A stretch of 64,000 nucleotides of DNA from Hawksworthiomyces lignivorus (taxonomy: Eukaryota; Ascomycota; Sordariomycetes; Ophiostomatales; Ophiostomataceae). Position numbers and translations under genes: made by a program. Shown one piece after another: positions 57,802 through 64,000 of this stretch (position 1 is its first letter; each line of letters begins with the position of its first letter). Below the pieces are notes generated by a model. It searched no databases, was not told where the DNA came from, and worked only from the letters and a program-made list of their open reading frames with translations. The DNA lies in contig NTMA01000074.1 in NCBI GenBank assembly GCA_002917075.1, positions 141,810 to 205,809 on the forward strand, in the 5' to 3' direction.

Positions 57802-60248
57802 CTATGCTTGGCTGGTTGACCTGCGCCATCTAGTAGCTGTTAGCCGCTGTTTAAAATAAGACAAAAGCGCAAGGGTGGAAGGATAGAAGGAAGAGAGAGA
57901 GGCAGAAGGGAAGAAAGAGGGAAAGAACGAGAAAACCCCGGAGGGCAGAAGACTCACATGATGAAGGCGGCGGCGGCGGCGCAGGCAACGGCGCCGAGGG
58001 CGACGTAGAGGCTGGTGCGGTCGGCGGCGGGCTCCTCGTCGCTCTTGGGGAAGCCGAGGCTGGGGGTGGTAGCGACCTCGGCGAGGGCGACGAAGAGCTC
58101 GGCGACGGTGCTCTCCCAGGCGGCGCTGACGTGCAGCGGGGCGCTCATGCGCAGGGCGGAAGTGTAGACGTCGGGCTGCTGCTCGCTGCGCTGGGTCGTC
58201 TTGTCGCGGTCGGCCTTGAGCGCGGCGTAGACGGCGGGCAGCTCGTCGAGCAGGTGGCCGTTGCGGCGGCGCAGCTCGACGATGTGGCCGAACGAGTCCG
58301 GGTCAGACGAGTCGTAGGCGAAGCACAGCAGGTCGCAGGCGTCGAGCCGCGCCGGGTTCTCGAGCACGGCGGGCTCCAGCTCGCCGAGCTCCTCGAGGAT
58401 CAGGTAGCACTGCTTGCCGCCGGCGAGCTCGACGCTGTTGACGGCGCGCCGCGGGCGGATGGTGGGGCGGTGCAGCGGGTCAAAGGGGCGGCCCAAAAAC
58501 GCGTCGAGCAGCGTCGACTTGCCGGCGCTCGGCGCGCCCACGACGTAGCACAGCACGACGTTGCGGTCGACGCGGCCGGGCCGGCGCCGGCGCTTGCGCG
58601 GCTTGGTGATCTTGAGCGCGGCCGTGGGCGCCGCGGGGGGCCCGCGGGAGGAGGCGGCGGCGCCGCCGCCGCTGCTGCCCGGCGCCGACGACGCCTCCTC
58701 GAAGCCCAGGTACGCCAGGTACTCGAGCGTCGTCTTGGGCTCGAGGAACGTCGTCATGCTCCACTGGGCCAGCCAGCCCTGCAGCGTGATGTGGCCGGCC
58801 TCGTTGCGCACCGTCGACGCCGGGAAGTCGGCCTCGATCCACGACGCCGGCAGGCCCGGCGTCGGCGCAAACAGCGCCGCCAGCTCCGCGTCGTTGAGCC
58901 CGCCGTCGTTGTCCTTGTCGAAGAGCAAAAACAGGTCCATGAAGAACCGGTAGCCCGCCGGGCTCAGCTCCGCCGACGCGAACTCGGGCACCTCGAACCG
59001 CGGGTGCAGGAAGCTGTCCGCCAGGCTCAGGCTGTCCGTGTAGTGGAACTTGCGCAGGATCACCCAGATCGTCTCGTGCCGGCCCTTCTCCGCGTAGATG
59101 CGGTTCAGCTGCAGGAACCCGGCCAGGTCGATGCCGTGCTCCATCAGCTCCGCCGTCGCCGCAGCGGCCGCTGCTGCCAACGCCGCTGCCGCACCGGCGC
59201 TGGAGCCGCCGCCTGCCCCAGCCCCGCCGGCACCACCACCGCCGCCGCCGCTCCGCGAGACCGGCCGGCTACCACCGCCCGTCGTGGACGAGCCCCCGCG
59301 GACGGTGCTCGTGGACGAGCCGCTTCCGGACCCCAGCGGGACCGCGGCCGCGCGCGCCTTGGCTAGCGTCAGCTTGATGCTGGCCAGGTCCTCGGGCGCC
59401 AGCGGCTTGTTGAAGGCCGTCTCCTGGAAGGCGTGCATCTCGCGGTCGTTGAGGTAGCCGTCCTGGTCCTTGTCGCACAGATAGAAGATGCGGCGCAGCG
59501 CCGCCACACAGGCCGGCTTGAGGTCGCCCTCCTTGTAGTCGAACAGCGGCGCGATCGGGTGCGTCACGGCCTTCTGGCACAGGAAAAACACTTCGTTGAC
59601 GTTGCGGTGCTCGCGCGCGCTGGCCCGGATGCACGAGTCGATCTCGCGGAACTCCTGCATCACCGGCACCATCTCCTCCTCGAGCACCTGCGCCAGCTTG
59701 CCTCCGTCGTCCCCGGGGCTGCCGCTGCCGCCCGACGAGCTGCTGCCGCCGCCGCTGCCGCCCGGCACTGCGGCGCTCCCGCGCTCCCCGCTGCTAGCCG
59801 CCAGGTCCGACTTGTTCGCACAGAGCACCACGGGGACGTTGACGCCCAGAGAGCGGAAGTAGGGCATCCAGAAGAGCGCGACCCGCTCATAGCTGTAGTG
59901 GTCGGCGTAGACGAGCAGGATGACGTTGCACTTGCGGATCTCCTTGCGCAGCGTCGTGCGGTCCTGGGGCCGCGCGGACGTGTCGACGATCGTAGTGGTG
60001 ACATTCTCGGGCGTGCCGATGTTGGGCGGGATGGTGATCTGCGGCAGCACCGCCTGGATCTTGTTGGTGATGAAGACGTCCTTGACGAGCGACGCGATCA
60101 GGCTGGACTTGCCCGTGCCCTCGTCGCCGCAGACGCAGATACGGACTAGTTTCGTGCCGGGCCACCGTTAGCAGGGCCGTGTTAAGGTTGCCAGGATGAA
60201 ACACAAGGCGACCAGGGGTGTGTGGAAAGCCCTACCTTCTTGAGCCAT
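57802..60248 (-). CDS. GEM1: mitochondrial Rho GTPase (Miro/Gem1)
   Basis: Three exons: 60248-60236, 60145-57958 and 57829-57802, giving 742 residues. Exon 1 encodes MAQE plus one base; its intron has a TGCTAACGG branch. The first GTPase has the P-loop GDEGTGKS (residues 11-18) and NKSD (about 115-118). EF-hands follow: [12 protein letters not shown] at about 229-240 and [12 protein letters not shown] at about 414-425. The second GTPase-like domain has [13 protein letters not shown]. The C-terminal anchor is [17 protein letters not shown]. Splicing a last 128-base intron adds IWRRSTSQA, a basic tail. If that intron is not used the protein ends FIM at 57954. Gem1 sits in the mitochondrial outer membrane and controls mitochondrial movement, inheritance and ER contacts. 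Ser/Gly and Gly/Ala inserts interrupt the first GTPase and the EF-hand region. Confidence 0.93.
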
Positions 60249-60865
60249 CTTTCCAATTTCTTCATGGGCTCTGGTGCATCGCCATGTGCAAGAAACAATT
60301 GGGTAGACGAAAAGAAATGTTTGCAGCTAGCAGAAGACAATAAGCCGAAACAACAGAAGCAGCTTTCTCCAAATTTGTTTCGGATTCCGCGTATGCTCGC
60401 ACGGCAGAGCGGCTGGGAAAGGTTGAGAGAGAAACTGGAGGAGACACAAAATAGAGATGGCCGGGGTGGAGCTGTTCCAATAATTGAATAAATGCGGGAC
60501 AGCTGGATATTTTAGTTTTAGCACATGTCACCCACCTAGAAAAAAGAGTGGAGGGCCTATATCTCCAGCGTTATCAGCGGCATATTATGTACATATGTAC
60601 GTGTGCCATACATTTTCTAAACCGCGCAATTTCATAATGGTCATTGGAGTAGCAATATCTAGTTATACGAGACGCTGCGTCTTCATTCTGGATGTTCATT
60701 CTTCCCTTTCTCTTGGACGAGACAGACTTTCACTACGTTTTCCGTACATGACTCTATAAATTACATGATGCTCTCTTACAGCTCTATCATACCGTGTTTT
60801 GGGTTTCATACATTGGACGTAAACATAGCTCTCGTTGGCCCTCTTACTGCAGTTGTTTGTTGTCT
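60249..60865. other. intergenic, GEM1 promoter and NSE2 3' flank
   Basis: No gene is seen. Both neighbours are on the minus strand. The region is AT-rich with no clear motif. Confidence 0.45.
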
Positions 60866-62339
60866 TCACTGTGTTCGTTGGAACCGCTCTCGCTTGACGC
60901 TGCGCATCTGGCCTTCGACCACACTCCCGTCGGCAGCCTCGCCATCATCAGAACGGCCAGCAGCGTCACCATCTATGTCCATGTCGTCCGCGTCAATGTC
61001 AGACGTTGCGGCGGCCTCGTTGCGACGCTGGGCCAGCTGCTCGGCACGCTCGATTCTGCGACGCATCACGTTGTCGGGCACCAGATCCTGTTTTGTGAGT
61101 GTCTACGCAGCTAGTCAGTAAAAGGAGGAAGATCGTAAGCGTGAGAAACAGCATAGTAGAAACACGCACCTGGTCGCAGCCTGTCTGCGGACACTTTTGT
61201 GGGCCCTGCCGCAGGTACTCCATGATGCCAGACTTCTCAAACGTGTGGTGGCAGACTTTGCTCTTGTACGGATCCGTCATGGTGACAAGAGTCAGCGGGC
61301 ACTTGAAGCTGATGACCTCGCGCGCCACGACGAGGTCGTCTTCGTCGTCGCCGCCGCCATCTCCGCCACCGCTATGCACCGCATCCGGGCCGTACGGGGC
61401 TGGCTCGCCAGCCGCATCGAACCATGCCGTCGCGTCAGGCAGCGCGATGTCGCCCTCTGGGTGCAGGGCATCGTGCCAAGTCTGCTTGAATGCGATGTAG
61501 TCGTTGTTCAGGCCGTATTTCTGGTGAGCCGTCATCTGTGCGTAGTCGTTCGCCCGGGTCTCCCGGGCCTGCCGCAGCAGATCGACCGCGCTGACGGGCT
61601 CTGGCTCTTGCTCTTCCGGATTCTCCTCCTCTTCTTCTTCTTCTTGCTCTTGCTCTCCATCTCCGCCAGCCTCCCTCTTCGGGTTTTGGCTGTCTTCTCC
61701 CGCGGCGGAGGCAGCGGCCGGCCGCCGCCTCTGCCGCGCTCCGCTGCCGCCGCCGCCGCCACCACCCTCTTCCCGCTGCCGCCGCCGCGCGCGCTCTGTC
61801 TCCTGCCAGCCCGCCAGCTGTGACGACGTCCACGTCAGCGCCTCGCGCTCGTCCTCCAGCTCCATCTGCCGGTCGATCGTCTGCCGCGCGCACCGCTCAA
61901 TGTCGCGCGTCAGGGGCCCCACGGCCGCCGCCAGCACCGCCACCGTCCGCGCCAGCTCCTCCTCGGCCCGCGACGGCTGCTCGCGCCCGCGCTCCCGCCG
62001 CCGCTCCATCGCCTGCTCCAGCTGCGCCTGCCGCTCGCTGTGCACGTCGTTGACGCTGCCTACCGCCTCGCGCAGCAGCTCCGCCGACTTCTTGAGCTGC
62101 GCTTCGTACACCCGCATCGTGCTGGACCGGTTCGCAATCTCGGCGATCTTGCGCAGCGACGCGTCGTTCAGGGGCAGCGCCAGCGGCTCGTGCTCCGGCA
62201 GCTCGAGAAGCTCCGGCGGCGGCGTCGGCTGCCTGCCCCCGCCGCCGCCGGATCCTGCTCCCACGTCTGCCGAGGACTCCCCGGTTTGCCACCGCCGTCC
62301 GGGCTGCACGAGCAGTCCCGCTCCTCGTCGGCCCGACAT
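60866..62339 (-). CDS. NSE2: NSE2/MMS21-like SUMO E3 ligase of the SMC5/6 complex
   Basis: Two exons, 62339-61170 and 61102-60866, giving 468 residues. The intron has a GTGCGT donor and a GCGTAG acceptor and falls right after the SP-RING. That domain runs from CPLTLVTMTDPYKS to KCPQTGCDQ, with zinc ligands Cys363, His365, Cys383 and Cys388 and Cys347 at its start; SP-RINGs coordinate a single zinc. Upstream is a long charged helical region rich in Arg/Glu and a polyacidic stretch. The tail after the intron (TLTKQDLVPDNVMRRRIERA) is typical of fungal NSE2. NSE2 attaches to SMC5 and sumoylates targets during DNA repair and replication. The protein is longer than yeast Mms21 because of Arg/Gly/Glu-rich inserts. 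Confidence 0.88.
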
Positions 62340-62705
62340 GCCAATATCTGTGCCGAAGGAAGGATTCTATGCCGTACTGTTTGCTAGGCTAGAACCCATA
62401 TGCGAGGTTTGCGAAGCTTTCCTGTGAGTCAACTCTGATCAATGAACAGATTTGTCTCCGAAACTGAAGCACTTGAGATTCGTAAAAATTAAATCAGCCG
62501 TTGAATCTACTAAATAAACCTGATTTGTTCTTCGTGTTACTTTTGGGGGCAAGGCTTTAGAGCAAAGCAGGTCAAAAACGCGTCTGGATGTTAAACCAAG
62601 CGCGTCTCAATTAAAGCAACTTTGCCCGGTTAGTGGGGGTAGCAACCCAGCTGGCTGTCTCGCTGTGTATATGACCGCTGAAAACCAGCCGAGAATTCAC
62701 CAATA
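62340..62705. other. intergenic, NSE2 promoter and tRNA 5' flank
   Basis: No gene is seen in this AT-rich spacer between the divergent NSE2 start and the tRNA gene. Confidence 0.45.
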
Positions 62706-62776
62706 GCAACTTTGGTGTAGCGGTAACATCTTGGCTTTCCATGCCAAGGCCTCGGGTTCGACTCCCGGAAGTTGCA
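62706..62776 (+). tRNA. tRNA-Gly (anticodon TCC)
   Basis: The cloverleaf folds by hand: a 7-bp acceptor (GCAACTT with AAGTTGC), a 4-bp D stem with a 7-base loop, a 5-bp anticodon stem TTGGC/GCCAA with loop TTTCCAT, a 4-base variable loop, and a T arm TCGGG-TTCGACT-CCCGG. Base 62776 is the discriminator A. The anticodon TCC reads GGA and GGG glycine codons. The A box TGGTGTAGCGG and B box GGTTCGACTCC match Pol III promoter elements. There is no intron and CCA is not encoded, as usual for eukaryotes. Confidence 0.93.
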
Positions 62777-62786
62777 CATTGACCTC

Positions 62787-62792
62787 TTTTTT
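62787..62792 (+). terminator. Pol III terminator
   Basis: A run of six T starts 10 bases past the tRNA 3' end, as expected for RNA polymerase III termination. Confidence 0.75.
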
Positions 62793-64000
62793 GGGTTAAT
62801 CGTCATTGACGATATTGTAATTCGTCCATGCATCTTTTTTTGCCTCTCCAAGTCTCTCATTTTCCTTGCATATTCGCACCAGTTAGCTGCTCTGCATTCC
62901 CCTAAACAAAAGGATACATTAGCATATTTAGGTCCTGGGATGGCATTGCGGAAGCCACATTTGTTTTCGCATGTTCACAGGACTACAGGACTAGGCACTC
63001 ACAGACTATAAGCGTAGCCGTAAGCAAATAGCAGAATCCGATCTAGTTTAAGAGACTCGATCTCCCCGACTCTGACAGATCGTTGAGATCTAGCAACAGT
63101 ATGTAGTTGCCCAAGTCAGCCCCATGTGGTCAAATATTCACGCCGATTCGCATGATAGCTATTTTCAGCTACCGTGATTCGACGGCTTGTTAATGGCTTC
63201 ACCAACTTGTTCGGGTAATATTTTGTATAGAAACTAGGCAGTTCGTAATCTAACATGGTACCTATTCGGGCTGCTATCTCGTAGCATGTGTGGGCGGGTT
63301 GTCGTTAATAGGGCACTAGATGAATATGTCTACGCTTTCATTTTTTGTCACTTCTTTGAAAATTCTTAGGATATGCAAAGTACAATATGGCCCATTTCTT
63401 CGGCATATTCTTACGCTTATTAGGAACGAGATCTGTATCAGTTTTTATATGATATTATATTCTCGTCATGTCTTAATCTTCACCTATATTACGTAGCAGA
63501 TCTGTATACACTTGAGCATATTTGTTAATAAACCACAGCTTGCTTCATACACTCGCAGCATCATTAGACTTATATCGCGTCTTAGATAGCTCTCGCTGGT
63601 TATGGGGGTGCTGTATTATCGGCGATCCCTTTGTCGCTCGGCTGTCACTCAGATCGAAAAACAAAAGCAGGGATTGTTCATTAAGGCTCTGGTTTTGGGT
63701 CTCGTTGATTTAGGGCTAGTTGCAACAAGAATATAGCAAACCATATGAAGTCTCCTGGTCACCAGATTAAAATCACATCGAAACTAATGTATGATTTTTG
63801 CTTCTCCACAGAAACTGTTGTCCTGGAGTCTGAAATAAAGACCGCGGACGCAATAAGCCATATTTTCACCTTCCAAAATGAACATCATTCCCATAAAAAT
63901 AAGGGTCTCAAAGAACATACCAGAAAGTCAAACTCTTTTTTGTATATTCTGTCTGGATATTTTCTATTTTTTTTTTTTTTTTTTTTTTTTTTTGGGAAAA
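62793..64000. other. AT-rich region, window edge
   Basis: No gene is supported. Frames are short and lack motifs. It ends with a 27-base T run at 63967-63993, which may simply be a homopolymer at the window edge. Confidence 0.45.
63967..63993 (+). repeat. poly-T tract, 27 bases
   Basis: Uninterrupted run of T seven bases from the window end. It could hide the start of another element beyond the window. Confidence 0.9.

Noticed and set aside
58131..59366. 411-codon plus-strand frame rich in Arg, Ala and Gly
   Set aside because: It is the complement of GC-rich GEM1 coding sequence, with third-position bias producing an open antisense frame.
472..62339. Cluster of mitochondrial genes (FMP52, COQ3, GEM1)
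   Set aside because: They are separated by unrelated genes and tens of kilobases; three nuclear genes for mitochondrial proteins in 64 kb is not remarkable.
1..64000. Secondary-metabolite cluster, transposon, CRISPR array or phage
   Set aside because: No synthase, transposase, reverse transcriptase, regularly spaced repeats or phage genes were recognised on either strand.

Overview
The window looks like nuclear DNA of a filamentous ascomycete (Pezizomycotina, most likely Sordariomycetes; the class is an inference). The basis is short phase-variable introns with GTRNGT donors and CTAAC branch points, GC-rich coding exons in AT-richer spacers, and recognisable fungal families: a HET-domain protein, a Yap1/AP-1 factor, a CreC-type WD40 protein, an alpha-arrestin, a Clr5-domain protein, Slm1 and Gem1/Miro. 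There is no bacterial organisation, phage, CRISPR array or intact transposon. I reconstructed exon-intron structures by hand and checked reading phase across every junction.

Layout. 0-9 kb: FMP52-like NAD(P)-binding protein (-), a three-exon HET protein (-), divergently an acyl-protein-thioesterase-like hydrolase (+), and a small RING protein (+). 8.3-14.2 kb: a long gene-free spacer ending in a pyrimidine-rich leader. 14-31 kb: YANK/STK32-type kinase (+), AP-1 bZIP factor (-), BSD-domain protein (+), TSR2 (-), RIB3 (-) and COQ3 (+). 31.8-45 kb: Clr5/poly-Q protein (-), a 5 kb spacer, Slm1-like PH protein (-), PY-motif alpha-arrestin (-). 45-53.5 kb: the longest gene-free stretch. 53.5-62.8 kb: CreC-like WD40 protein (-), Gem1/Miro (-), NSE2/MMS21 SUMO ligase (-) and a tRNA-Gly(TCC) (+). 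The last 1.2 kb is AT-rich with no gene seen.

Most genes are housekeeping or signalling genes without an operon-like theme. Three encode mitochondrial functions (FMP52, COQ3, Gem1) and two may both bear on ubiquitin-linked nutrient signalling (CreC and the alpha-arrestin). The most useful results are refined gene models: a last HET exon, a Gem1 tail exon that adds a basic C-terminus after the membrane anchor, a 5-nucleotide first coding exon in creC, and a stop-free 3n intron in the kinase. I found no convincing wholly new system; the nearest candidates are listed with their limits.
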